A stretch of DNA of 64,000 nt, from the NCBI RefSeq assembly GCF_025989125.1, contig NZ_JAPDNR010000001.1, positions 1,966,301 through 2,030,300 of the forward strand, given 5' to 3'. Under the pieces are notes generated by a model, which was given only the letters and a program-made list of their open reading frames with translations, had not been told where the DNA came from and did not search any database. The stretch's first letter is position 1. Each line of letters begins with the position of its first letter. The DNA is from Chitinophaga nivalis. Lineage in GTDB: Bacteria > Bacteroidota > Bacteroidia > Chitinophagales > Chitinophagaceae. Of this stretch, positions 17,348 to 26,341 are shown piece after piece. The position numbers and the translations under genes were made by a program.

Positions 17348-18886
17348 ATGAACAAGAAGATATTAACAGCCATTTACGCTTGCAGCCTGTTGGCACTGAG
17401 CGCCTGCAAGAAGGATTTTTTGAATACCGTACCGGCGGATAAAGTGTCAGAAGAAAATTTCTGGCGAACCGAAAAAGATGCCAACCTGGGTGTAACGGCC
17501 ATTTACAATGCGTTACAAAACAATGATATTTACGGCCTGAATGTTTACTATGATGGGCTTACACCCATTGCCTGGATCTGGGATGATGGCGGTACTGGTT
17601 TAGGCCCTATCAGCAAAGGCAACATGGATCCTTTTGGCAATGCACCTGCCAATAAGTTTAAGGTACTGTACAATGCGGTTTTCCGGGCTAACCTGGCTAT
17701 TGCCAAATTACCAGGTGTAAATATGGACGATGCCGCCAAAAAACGACTGATCGGAGAAGCTACTTTCCTGCGGGCTTTGTTCTATTATCACCTGGTGGAT
17801 TTTTACGGGGATGTACCGTTGATCACCAAGGTGCTGCAACTGGGTGATGCACTGCCCGGAAAAGAAACCAAAGCAAAACTGCTCGACTTCATTATTGCGG
17901 AAGCCAATACGGCAGCGGAAGCATTGCCGGCTGCTAAAAACACCACCGGCAAAGCCACGAAAGGCGCTGCGCTCACGCTGAAAGCCAAAGCGCTCCTGAT
18001 GGCCAAACGTTATCCGGAAGTAGTCACTACCTGTCAGACCATTGGTACGTTGGGGTATGAGTTGTACAAAGATTACCGCAATATGTTTATCTCTACCGCG
18101 GCGGAGAATAATACAGAAGTCATCTTTGATATACAGTATATCGGACCTGGTTTAGGGCAAGGTAGTCTGCTGGATAAACGTTTATCTACCCGTAGTTCGT
18201 TCTCCAGTGGCTGGAGTAACGTATATCCTTCAGTTACGCTGGTGAACAGTTATGAAATGAAGAACGGGAAAGCCATCACAGAAACCGGTTCCGGTTACGA
18301 CTCGGCTAACCCCTACAAAGACAGGGACCCTCGCCTGGACTACACCATTGTAAGACCTGGCGCTACCTGGAGAGAGATTAAGTATGAAGATATGCGGGTA
18401 GACAATAAATCCAAATTCACCGGTTATATGACCCGTAAATATGTGCTGGAAGTGGATGGTTATGGTGCCGGCGATTCTCCGTTGAACTATATCATTTTCC
18501 GCTATGCAGATGTATTGCTGATGCTGGCGGAAGCAGAAAATGAAGCGGCGGGTGCAGATGGTATCACCTATGATGCCATTAACAAGGTACGTGCGAGAGA
18601 AGGCGTAAACATGCCGGCTATTCCGGCTGGTAAAACGCGTGACCAGATGCGGGATATTATCCGTCACGAACGTATGATCGAATTTGCCATGGAAGGCTCC
18701 TACTATTCCGATCTCAGAAGATGGGATATCGCTACCAATACGATGAATGGATTGGTGGTTACCAATATTGCCGGACAGCAACTGGATAAAATAACCTTCA
18801 TCAAGGCTTTTAACCTGTGGCCCATTCCGCAAAAGGAAATAGACCTGAACAGTAACCTGGTACAGAATCCGGATTACGTACGATAG
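17348..18886 (+). CDS. SusD/RagB surface glycan-binding lipoprotein (uronate PUL)
   Basis: Partner lid of the preceding SusC, 512 residues. The lipoprotein signal ends LLALSAC with lipidated Cys20. The SusD family signature is seen in GEATFLRALFYYHLVDFYGDVPL near residues 135-160 and in the C-terminal block with RYADVLLMLAEA, NKVRAREG and the ERMIEFAMEG...DLRRW segment. It should bind the polymer at the cell surface and hand it to SusC. A 16-bp-arm hairpin follows, then the lyase gene about 100 bases on. Confidence 0.95.
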   Translation: MNKKILTAIYACSLLALSACKKDFLNTVPADKVSEENFWRTEKDANLGVTAIYNALQNNDIYGLNVYYDGLTPIAWIWDDGGTGLGPISKGNMDPFGNAPANKFKVLYNAVFRANLAIAKLPGVNMDDAAKKRLIGEATFLRALFYYHLVDFYGDVPLITKVLQLGDALPGKETKAKLLDFIIAEANTAAEALPAAKNTTGKATKGAALTLKAKALLMAKRYPEVVTTCQTIGTLGYELYKDYRNMFISTAAENNTEVIFDIQYIGPGLGQGSLLDKRLSTRSSFSSGWSNVYPSVTLVNSYEMKNGKAITETGSGYDSANPYKDRDPRLDYTIVRPGATWREIKYEDMRVDNKSKFTGYMTRKYVLEVDGYGAGDSPLNYIIFRYADVLLMLAEAENEAAGADGITYDAINKVRAREGVNMPAIPAGKTRDQMRDIIRHERMIEFAMEGSYYSDLRRWDIATNTMNGLVVTNIAGQQLDKITFIKAFNLWPIPQKEIDLNSNLVQNPDYVR

Positions 18887-18904
18887 GCATTGCTCATTAA
18901 GTAT

Positions 18905-18965
18905 TAAGCATTACGCATTTACAGGAAGATGTATTACTGATTCTTCTGAAAATGCGTAATGCTTA
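18905..18965 (+). terminator. Hairpin between susD and the lyase gene
   Basis: TAAGCATTACGCATTT (18905-18920) and its exact complement (18950-18965) enclose a 29-base loop; TTTTATAAA follows. It may be a partial terminator that lowers expression of the enzymes relative to susCD, or a 3' stability hairpin. Confidence 0.6.
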
Positions 18966-18986
18966 TTTTATAAAAATAATTGTCAT

Positions 18987-20951
18987 ATGTACATTAAAAA
19001 GATAACCCGCATAGCTATTTGCAGTGCTGCATTATTGCTGCCGGGCCGGATGCAGGCACAACATCCGGCTACGCCCCGGAATATCCTGTACACCACCTGG
19101 GAACAGGCCGGCGGCGGGCAGGCATTGGCAGCTACTGCCAGCTGGCGGGCAACACAATACCGTATTATCCGGGAAAAAACAGCACAGTTGCCGCCGGCTA
19201 CCCGTAAAGCATTGCTGCAGGAAGCCGATAAGGCCCTGGATTTCACCTGGCCTGCCTTGACCGCATCCCTTTACCGGGAATATAAAATCAACGGCAACCG
19301 TAGCAATTTTGAACAGGTGCAGGCAGCGCGCCGCAAAGTACTCAGTACCCTGGTAGCGGGTGAACTGGTGGAAGGAAAAGGAAAATACCTGCCGCAGATA
19401 GTGAATGCACTGTGGATGATACTGGAAGAAAGTACCTGGGTATTACCGGCGCATATTACCGCACAAAAGGCCGGCAGCGGCCTGCCCGATCCGGCTGAAC
19501 CAGTGATAGACCTGGTAGTGGGAGAAACCGCGGCGGCATTAAGCTGGACGCAGTTCCTGCTGCATGATCAACTGGATAGCGTGGATCCCATGGTGAATAA
19601 ACGCATCACTTACGAGCTGCAACACCGCGTCATTACGCCTTTCCTGGAGCGCCAGGATTTCTGGTGGATGGGTTTTAAAGGAGGGATGGTGAACAACTGG
19701 AATATCTGGGTGAATACCAATATCTTACAGACGGCATTACTGGTGATACCGGAAACGGATATACGTAACCGGGTGATCGAAAAAACAATCCGCAGTGCCG
19801 ATAACTTTCTGAATGCCTACCCACCTGATGGCGGCTGTGATGAAGGGCCTACCTACTGGGGCCATGCAGGCGGTAAACTGATTGAAATGATTACCTGGCT
19901 GCAAAGCGCTTCCGGTCATCGTTTGGACTGGCGTAAAAATGAACTCATTCACCAGATCGGCGCCTATATCTACAAAATGCATGTAGACAGCAGCCGGTTT
20001 GTAAATTTTGCCGATGCTTCTGCCAGCACCATTCCGCCGCCTCATACCGTGTATTGGTATGGCGAAGCCTATAACGATCCGTTGCTGAAAGGTTTTGCCG
20101 CCAGCTTGTATCGTTTGTCCAATAAGGATACCACCGAAGTGAAAACCGCTTCCCTGCCGTTTTTTATTTATGAAGTGCTGACGCGTGATAGTTTACTGGC
20201 TACCACGCCGAAAGCGCCGTATCATGCCGTGAACTGGCTGCCTGACCTGCAGGTAGTATCCCTGCGTTCAAAGGCCGGCACGGCCAAAGGGTTGTTCTTT
20301 GCCGCACAGGGCGGACATAATGCAGAAAGCCATAACCACAATGATGTAGGCAACTTTGTATTATATATGAATGGCAAACCCGCGCTGCTGGATGTGGGAG
20401 TAGGTACCTATACCAAACAAACCTTTAGTGCAGATCGTTATCAGCTGTGGTATATGCAGTCGCAATGGCATAACTGTCCGACCATCAATGGGGTACAACA
20501 ACTGGCTGGCCGGCAATTTGCCGCCAGGGAGGTACAATTCACGCATACGGCTGCACGTAGTGTATTGCGGATGGATATTGCCGCTGCCTATCCGGAAGCT
20601 GCCGCCGCAGACAGCTGGCAACGGATCTTTACATTCACGCCTGCTACCCGTAGCTTACAGCTGGAAGAAATATACCGCCTGCGTGCCTGGAAAGAGGCCT
20701 TTAAGCTGCATTTTATGACGGTATTGCCGGTTGATACCACTACGCCTGGTAAGTTGTTATTACAGGGAGAGGGTGCACAGCTGGTGATGACGTATGATCC
20801 GGCTTTGCTGGAAGTACTGACCGAACAGCAGCCCGTGACAGATGGCCGGTTAACACCGGTATGGGGAAGTACGGTTACCCGTATCACCTTACGGGCCCGC
20901 CAGGAAAAATTATCCGGCAAACATCAGATCCGGTTTGTGATGCAGCCATAA
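18987..20951 (+). CDS. Secreted heparinase II/III-type polysaccharide lyase
   Basis: A 654-residue exported protein with a signal peptide at about residues 1-26 (cleavage near MQAQ). An N-terminal alpha/alpha-toroid region is followed by a heparinase II/III-like domain (PF07940) that contains the diagnostic ESHNHNDVGNF and LLDVGVGTYT motifs near residues 450-480. Members cleave uronic-acid glycosidic bonds by beta-elimination, leaving a 4,5-unsaturated uronate at the new end, which matches the GH88 and GH105 enzymes and KduI/KduD downstream. Which polymer (glucuronan, alginate-like, glycosaminoglycan-like or rhamnogalacturonan-like) cannot be read from the sequence. No sulfatase gene is in the region, which argues against a heavily sulfated substrate. 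It is probably periplasmic. Confidence 0.85.
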   Translation: MYIKKITRIAICSAALLLPGRMQAQHPATPRNILYTTWEQAGGGQALAATASWRATQYRIIREKTAQLPPATRKALLQEADKALDFTWPALTASLYREYKINGNRSNFEQVQAARRKVLSTLVAGELVEGKGKYLPQIVNALWMILEESTWVLPAHITAQKAGSGLPDPAEPVIDLVVGETAAALSWTQFLLHDQLDSVDPMVNKRITYELQHRVITPFLERQDFWWMGFKGGMVNNWNIWVNTNILQTALLVIPETDIRNRVIEKTIRSADNFLNAYPPDGGCDEGPTYWGHAGGKLIEMITWLQSASGHRLDWRKNELIHQIGAYIYKMHVDSSRFVNFADASASTIPPPHTVYWYGEAYNDPLLKGFAASLYRLSNKDTTEVKTASLPFFIYEVLTRDSLLATTPKAPYHAVNWLPDLQVVSLRSKAGTAKGLFFAAQGGHNAESHNHNDVGNFVLYMNGKPALLDVGVGTYTKQTFSADRYQLWYMQSQWHNCPTINGVQQLAGRQFAAREVQFTHTAARSVLRMDIAAAYPEAAAADSWQRIFTFTPATRSLQLEEIYRLRAWKEAFKLHFMTVLPVDTTTPGKLLLQGEGAQLVMTYDPALLEVLTEQQPVTDGRLTPVWGSTVTRITLRARQEKLSGKHQIRFVMQP

Positions 20952-20994
20952 ACAGCACTTTCCCGACCGGGTTTTTTCCGTAAAGGTTTGCTTT

Positions 20995-21010
20995 TTGCAA
21001 ACGTTTGCAT
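20995..21010. promoter_or_regulatory. LacI-type operator upstream of the DUF2264 gene
   Basis: TTGCAAACGTTTGCAT contains the perfect 14-bp palindrome TGCAAACGTTTGCA at 20996-21009, in the 130-base gap after the lyase gene. It implies a separate controlled promoter for the DUF2264-kduI-GH105 genes; TTTTG at 21021-21025 is only a poor -7 match. Confidence 0.75.
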
Positions 21011-21081
21011 TAAATTAGGGTTTTGAGGCAATGAAAAGCTGTTGAAACCACCACCTTTTCACTATTAAAAGCAAGACAGAT

Positions 21082-22350
21082 TTGGAACGCAGGAACTTCA
21101 TCAAAATAGCGCCCCTGGCAGGATTGGCAGGCGCCATGGCACCCGGTAAAACACTGGCCGATGCCGTAGCCGGACCAACCACCGCGCAGCATGCAAATGC
21201 AGCAGCCACCGACCGGGAATACCACGTAAAGCTGTTACAGCGTATTGCCACCCCCGTAGTGGAGAACATGAGTAAAGGCACCCTCCGGAAAAATATGCCG
21301 CTGGAAAAAGGCCCGGGATATGGCCTGGCCGTAGAAAAGGTAACCTACCTGGAAGCCTTCGGCCGCTGTATATCCGGCCTGGCGCCCTGGCTGGCATTAC
21401 CAGACGATAATACGGCAGAAGGTAAAGTGCGTAAGCAAATGAAGGAACAGGTATTGCAGGGTATTGTGAATGGCGTAAATCCGGCTTCTCCCGACTACCT
21501 GAACTTCCGTTCAGAGGCACAGCCGCTGGTAGATGCGGCCTATTTATGTCAGACCTTCATGCGGGCGCCGGAAGCCCTTTGGCAACCGTTGGATAATACC
21601 ACCAAAGCCAATATCATCAAAGAACTGAAAGAACTCCGGCGCATTCGCCCGGCCTATAATAACTGGCTCCTGTTTGCCGCTATGGTAGAGGCTTTCCTGC
21701 TATCGATCGGAGAAGAATGGGAACCCCTGCGGACGATGGTAGCTACCAAAAAAATACAGGAATGGTATGCCGGTGATGGTTTTTATGCAGATGGTCCGCA
21801 ATTTTCACTCGACTACTATAACGGCTATGTGATTCATCCCATGTTTACAGACATGCTGCAGATACTGGTTGATAAAAAACAAACCAGTGCAGCAGATTAT
21901 GAACAGGCCTTGAAACGCATGCAACGTTTTGCAGAACTGCAGGAACGCATGATTGCACCGGATGGTACCTACCCTGCACTGGGTCGTTCCATGACCTATC
22001 GTACGGCTGCCTTTCAGCCCCTGGTACAACTGGCCCTGCAACATAAACTGCCCGAAGGCATTGTGCCGGCGCAGGTGCGTTGTGCAATGACGGCCATCAT
22101 GAAAAATATTTTTGACATGGAAGGCACCTTCGATAAAAAAGGCTGGCTGCAATTAGGCATCTGCGGGCATCAGCCGGAAGTAGCCGACGTGTATACTTCT
22201 ACCGGTAGCCTGTATATCTGTACCAATGGTTTCCTCGCATTGGGATTACCGGCGTCGGATCCTTTCTGGGCAGACCCGGCAGCAGAATGGACCGCACAGA
22301 AAGTATGGTCCGGCAAAAAAATCAAAAAAGATTACCACGTTAATTATTAG
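21082..22350 (+). CDS. DUF2264 protein with Tat-type signal
   Basis: A 422-residue protein with the PF10022 (DUF2264) pattern: EKVTYLEAFGRCISGLAPW near residue 75, NNWLLFAAMVEAFL, and DGPQFSLDYYNGYVIHPMF. It is an all-helical toroid related in fold to glycoside hydrolase families and often found in pectin/uronate loci, but no reaction is established that I can name. The start is TTG at 21082; an in-frame ATG at 21031 runs into a stop after four codons. The first residues ERRNFIKIAPLAGLAGAMAPG carry a twin-arginine motif and a hydrophobic stretch, so export by Tat is likely. It is 26 bases before kduI and behind its own operator. A role in trimming unsaturated uronyl oligosaccharides is an inference from context. 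Confidence 0.75.
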   Translation: MERRNFIKIAPLAGLAGAMAPGKTLADAVAGPTTAQHANAAATDREYHVKLLQRIATPVVENMSKGTLRKNMPLEKGPGYGLAVEKVTYLEAFGRCISGLAPWLALPDDNTAEGKVRKQMKEQVLQGIVNGVNPASPDYLNFRSEAQPLVDAAYLCQTFMRAPEALWQPLDNTTKANIIKELKELRRIRPAYNNWLLFAAMVEAFLLSIGEEWEPLRTMVATKKIQEWYAGDGFYADGPQFSLDYYNGYVIHPMFTDMLQILVDKKQTSAADYEQALKRMQRFAELQERMIAPDGTYPALGRSMTYRTAAFQPLVQLALQHKLPEGIVPAQVRCAMTAIMKNIFDMEGTFDKKGWLQLGICGHQPEVADVYTSTGSLYICTNGFLALGLPASDPFWADPAAEWTAQKVWSGKKIKKDYHVNY

Positions 22351-22376
22351 TATTTAAAACGTCCAACAATAGTAAT

Positions 22377-23219
22377 ATGAGTACAGCATTTGAATCAAGA
22401 TATGCCAGCAGCCCGAATGAAGTGAAACAAATGGATACCGCTGCGCTCCGCCATGCTTTCCTGATACCACAGGTGTTTACAGCGGATCATATTCACTGGG
22501 TACATACGCACTACGATCGTTACCTGACTGGTGGCGCGATGCCCGTGAAAGGACCGGTAGCACTGGAAAATATAGACTTGCTGAAAGCAGATTATTTCCT
22601 GGAAAGAAGAGAGTTGGGCATGATCAATGTAGGGGGAGATGGCATCGTGGAAGTAGATGGCGAAAAATTTGAATTGTCTTTTAAAGAAGCTTTATATATC
22701 GGTAAGGGCAAGCAGCAGGTAATATTCCACAGCAAGGATGCGCAGCATCCCGCTAAGTTTTACCTGAACTCCACCCCGGCACATCATACCTATCCTACGC
22801 GCAAAGTAGCCAGGAGTGAAGCGGAAGTAGTTACGCTGGGTACACTGGAAACCTCCAACCATCGTACCATCAACAAACTGTTGGTGAACTCCGTACTGGA
22901 AACCTGTCAGCTGCAAATGGGCATGACGGAGCTGCAACCTGGCAGCGTATGGAACACCATGCCGGCGCACACACACGACCGCAGAATGGAAGTATACTTC
23001 TACTTTGAAGTACCGGAAGGACAGTCGGTATGTCACTTTATGGGCGAGCCACAGGAAACCCGCCACATCTGGATGCAGAATGAACAGGCGGTGATTTCTC
23101 CACCCTGGTCTGTACATTCCGGTGCCGGTACCAGCAACTATACTTTTATATGGGGCATGGCCGGCGAAAACCTGGACTACGGTGATATGGACCATTGTAA
23201 AATCAACGAATTACGTTAA
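22377..23219 (+). CDS. kduI: 5-dehydro-4-deoxy-D-glucuronate isomerase KduI
   Basis: Converts 5-keto-4-deoxyuronate (the open form of unsaturated uronate) to 2,5-diketo-3-deoxygluconate in the cytoplasm. The 280-residue cupin has the metal motif MPAHTHDRRMEVYFYF (His, His, Glu ligands) near residues 198-213 and the typical N-terminus with IHWVHTHYDRYLTGGAMP. It lies between the DUF2264 gene and the GH105 fusion, with KduD 2.3 kb downstream to do the next step. Confidence 0.97.
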   Translation: MSTAFESRYASSPNEVKQMDTAALRHAFLIPQVFTADHIHWVHTHYDRYLTGGAMPVKGPVALENIDLLKADYFLERRELGMINVGGDGIVEVDGEKFELSFKEALYIGKGKQQVIFHSKDAQHPAKFYLNSTPAHHTYPTRKVARSEAEVVTLGTLETSNHRTINKLLVNSVLETCQLQMGMTELQPGSVWNTMPAHTHDRRMEVYFYFEVPEGQSVCHFMGEPQETRHIWMQNEQAVISPPWSVHSGAGTSNYTFIWGMAGENLDYGDMDHCKINELR

Positions 23220-23244
23220 TCAACCGATCATAACTGCAATCATC

Positions 23245-25479
23245 ATGGTAAAAAAAATTATCGCAGGCAGCTTGCTGGGATTATCTTTTCTCGGGGTCGG
23301 ATTGCCGGTGTATGCCACAGCACCGGACCATGGCCCGCAACTGGCAACACCTACATATACCGGTGCGGATACCTATACCGCAGCGGTGATACTATCGCAA
23401 ATGGAACGTACCGCTGCGTGGCAGTGGAAACATATTGAAGAAAAAGGCTGGACCTATGCGCAAACCGACTGGACCAACGGCGCCATGTATGCGGGTATGA
23501 TGGCACTCAGCGAAGTAACAGCCAATCCTTATTTCATAGAAAGACTTACACAAATAGGTCGTGATAATAGCTGGAATACAGGGCCACTCCGTTTTTTCGC
23601 GGATGATTATTGTATTGGTCAGTTATATGCCCAGCTGTATTCGCTGTATAAAGATCCGGTGATGACAGACCGGTTCCGCAAACTGGCCGACAGCATTGTT
23701 GCGGCGCCACATACAGAAGGCCTCGAATGGAAAAACAGTATCCACCTGCGGGAATGGGCCTGGTGTGATGCCCTCTTTATGGGCCCGCCGGCACTGGCTT
23801 ATTTATCTACCGCTACCGGTGATCCGCGTTATCTCGAAACTGCCACCAAACTTTGGTGGAAAACCACCGACTTCCTGTTCGATAAAACAGAAAACCTGTA
23901 TTACCGTGATGGTCGCTTCATCGGCCAGCAGGAAAAGAATGGCGCCAAAGTATTCTGGAGCCGCGGCAATGGTTGGGTAATGGGCGGACTGGCCCGGATG
24001 ATGGATAACATGCCGGCAAATACAGCAGAGAAAGCCCGTTTTCAGGAATTATTTAAGAAGATGGCTTACCGCGTAGCGGCCCTGCAAACCAAAGACGGCA
24101 CCTGGCACGCCAGCCTGCTGGATCCGGACAGCTATCCTTCCAAAGAAACAAGTGGTACCGGATTTTACGTATATGCGTTTATGTGGGGTGTGAATAACGG
24201 CCTGTTACCGGAGAAGGATTTTATGCCTGTGATACAGAAAGGATGGGATGCGCTGACGGGCTGTGTGCAACCGGATGGTAAACTGGGCTTTGTACAGATC
24301 CCGGCGGCAGAACCAGGCAAAGCGACTGCGGAAGATACAGAAGTATATGGCGTAGGGGCATTCCTGTTAGCCGGTGCAGAGATGGTAAAATATGACCTGC
24401 GTAAAAATGCGGCAAATGCTATTAAAATCCATAACGGCAGTGGTATTCACCGGGCATCCGATATGGTGGAAATTCCCTATAAAAAATTAACGGCAGCCTT
24501 CCCTGGCACTACTGGTAAAACATTTAAGATAACAGATGCCGTGAGCGGAAAGGAAATTCCTTACCAGCTGCTGTACGAAGGCAATAAAGCACCCGGTAAT
24601 GTATTGCTGCAGGTGAACGTAGCCCCAGGCGCCACATTATATGCCCAGGTGGCCTCAGGTATACCGGCTGCGCTGAAACCGGCTGCCTATGGCCGTTTTG
24701 TGCCGGAGCGCAAAGACGACTATGCCTGGGAAAATGATCGTATGGCCTACCGGATGTATGGCGCAGCACTGGAAAAATTTCCGAAAGAAATGGCGCTGGG
24801 CATCGATGTATGGGCTAAGCGTACTACCGATATGGTGATAGATAACTGGTACAAACTAGATAACTACCACCATGATAATGGCCAGGGCCTGGACTACTAT
24901 AGTGTAGGACTCACCCTGGGAGCAGGAGATAATGCGCCTGCCGGTAAAGACACGATCTATTTCCCCAAAAACTTCCGTACATGGAAAACATTGGATAATG
25001 GTCCGTTACGTACCACCTTCGCACTGACCTACGATACCTGGCAGGCAGGCGGTATACCCGTTAGCGTTACTAAAACCATTTCACTGGATGCCGGTTCTCA
25101 GCTGAATAAAATGCAGCTGCAATACAGTTTTAAAGGAAATACCCTGCCGGTGGTAACCGGCATTGTAAAACGTAAAGAACCCGGCACCGTGTTGCTGGAT
25201 GAACAGCAGGGTGTGATGGGCTATTGGGAGCCGGTACACGGAGCAGACGGTACTTTAGGATTGGGATGTGTATTTACCCAGGGAGTACCTGGTATGAAAA
25301 CAGATGCAGTGCACCTGTTAAGTCCGGGCACGGCGGATAGCCAGCACCCGTACGTATATTATTCCGGTGCTGCCTGGAGCAAAGGAGGCCGCATTACTAC
25401 TGCAGCCGCCTGGTTTGCCTACCTGGAAACATTCGCACAGAAAATCAAACAACCCTTAACCGTTACATTTAATCGTTAA
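23245..25479 (+). CDS. GH105 unsaturated rhamnogalacturonyl/glucuronyl hydrolase fused to DUF4861
   Basis: A two-domain exported protein of 744 residues. I start at the ATG at 23245, which gives a signal peptide (KKIIAGSLLGLSFLGVGLPVYA); an upstream in-frame start at 23122 would lie inside kduI. Residues about 40-390 are a GH105 alpha/alpha-barrel, with the hallmark SRGNGWVMGGLARM and the WCDALFMGPP segment holding the catalytic aspartate. Residues about 400-744 match the pattern of DUF4861, which usually stands alone (KIHNGSGIHRASDMVEIP, YHHDNGQGLDYY). The first domain hydrates the 4,5-unsaturated uronyl end left by lyases. The second domain's activity is unknown; the fusion suggests consecutive steps on one oligosaccharide. 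A terminator hairpin follows immediately. Confidence 0.85.
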   Translation: MVKKIIAGSLLGLSFLGVGLPVYATAPDHGPQLATPTYTGADTYTAAVILSQMERTAAWQWKHIEEKGWTYAQTDWTNGAMYAGMMALSEVTANPYFIERLTQIGRDNSWNTGPLRFFADDYCIGQLYAQLYSLYKDPVMTDRFRKLADSIVAAPHTEGLEWKNSIHLREWAWCDALFMGPPALAYLSTATGDPRYLETATKLWWKTTDFLFDKTENLYYRDGRFIGQQEKNGAKVFWSRGNGWVMGGLARMMDNMPANTAEKARFQELFKKMAYRVAALQTKDGTWHASLLDPDSYPSKETSGTGFYVYAFMWGVNNGLLPEKDFMPVIQKGWDALTGCVQPDGKLGFVQIPAAEPGKATAEDTEVYGVGAFLLAGAEMVKYDLRKNAANAIKIHNGSGIHRASDMVEIPYKKLTAAFPGTTGKTFKITDAVSGKEIPYQLLYEGNKAPGNVLLQVNVAPGATLYAQVASGIPAALKPAAYGRFVPERKDDYAWENDRMAYRMYGAALEKFPKEMALGIDVWAKRTTDMVIDNWYKLDNYHHDNGQGLDYYSVGLTLGAGDNAPAGKDTIYFPKNFRTWKTLDNGPLRTTFALTYDTWQAGGIPVSVTKTISLDAGSQLNKMQLQYSFKGNTLPVVTGIVKRKEPGTVLLDEQQGVMGYWEPVHGADGTLGLGCVFTQGVPGMKTDAVHLLSPGTADSQHPYVYYSGAAWSKGGRITTAAAWFAYLETFAQKIKQPLTVTFNR

Positions 25480-25487
25480 CAGAAAAG

Positions 25488-25532
25488 TGTGTGGCAGGTG
25501 TACAAAGGTATGCCTGCCACACAGTCTTTTTT
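25488..25532 (+). terminator. Intrinsic terminator between the GH105 gene and kduD
   Basis: Perfect 11-bp stem (TGTGTGGCAGG at 25488-25498 with 25513-25523) followed by a T6 run at 25527-25532. It lies only 18 bases before the kduD start, so kduD needs read-through or a promoter inside this gap. Confidence 0.85.
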
Positions 25533-25550
25533 CATCATCAATTATTGCAT

Positions 25551-26312
25551 ATGGACTTGTTTCAGTTACAAGGTAAAACAGCGCTGGTGACCGGGTGTAA
25601 ACGCGGTATCGGTAAAGCAATGGCGGTGGCACTGGCTGCAGCCGGTGCAGACATCATCGGGGTATCTGCTTCCCTGGAACTTACGGGGAGTGAGGTAGAA
25701 CGCGATGTAACGGCACTGGGCAGACGTTTTAAAGCCTATCAGTGCGATTTCTCTGATCGTGCATCCTTATATACCTTTATCGAAAAAGTAAAGCAGGAAA
25801 CGCCTGTAATAGATATCCTGGTCAACAATGCCGGCACCATCCTGCGGAAACCAGCCGCCGAACATCCGGATGCGTATTGGGATGAAGTGATTAACATCAA
25901 CCTGAATGCACAATTTATCCTGACCCGTGAAATCGGAAAAGGAATGCTGGAACGTGGCAGTGGAAAAGTTATCTTTACAGCATCGCTGCTTACCTTCCAG
26001 GGCGGCATCAATGTACCGGGATATGCAGCCAGCAAAGGAGCCGTAGGCTCACTGGTAAAGGCATTTTCCAACGAATGGGCCGGTAAGGGTATCAATGTGA
26101 ATGCCATTGCACCGGGATATATTGCCACGGATAATACGGCTGCGCTGAGATCAGATGAACAACGCAGTACCGCCATTCTTGATCGCATTCCTGCAGGCCG
26201 CTGGGGCCAACCGGAAGACTTTGCAGGACCAGTTATTTTCCTGGCTTCCAAAGCAGGGGACTACGTGCATGGTACTATCCTCACCGTAGATGGTGGCTGG
26301 ATGGGAAGGTAA
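25551..26312 (+). CDS. kduD: 2-dehydro-3-deoxy-D-gluconate 5-dehydrogenase KduD
   Basis: Short-chain dehydrogenase that reduces 2,5-diketo-3-deoxygluconate from KduI to KDG using NADH. With the ATG at 25551 it is 253 residues, the usual length; the longer open frame from 25491 runs through the terminator stem and is not credible. The cofactor motif TGCKRGIGKA is at about residues 12-21, then NNAG near 88, catalytic Ser in TASLLTF and YxxxK in GYAASKG near 157-163. The N-terminus MDLFQLQGKTALVTG and the C-terminal VDGGWMGR are typical. The LacI paralogue follows after 29 bases. Confidence 0.95.
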   Translation: MDLFQLQGKTALVTGCKRGIGKAMAVALAAAGADIIGVSASLELTGSEVERDVTALGRRFKAYQCDFSDRASLYTFIEKVKQETPVIDILVNNAGTILRKPAAEHPDAYWDEVININLNAQFILTREIGKGMLERGSGKVIFTASLLTFQGGINVPGYAASKGAVGSLVKAFSNEWAGKGINVNAIAPGYIATDNTAALRSDEQRSTAILDRIPAGRWGQPEDFAGPVIFLASKAGDYVHGTILTVDGGWMGR

Positions 26313-26341
26313 GGAGCATCATTATCGTTAATAGTCCACAC

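Noticed and set aside
25551..26312. KduD as the short-chain dehydrogenase partner of the nucleoside-like operon
   Set aside because: It is more than 30 kb away, lies between uronate genes and has the family's typical length and ends, so it serves the uronate route.
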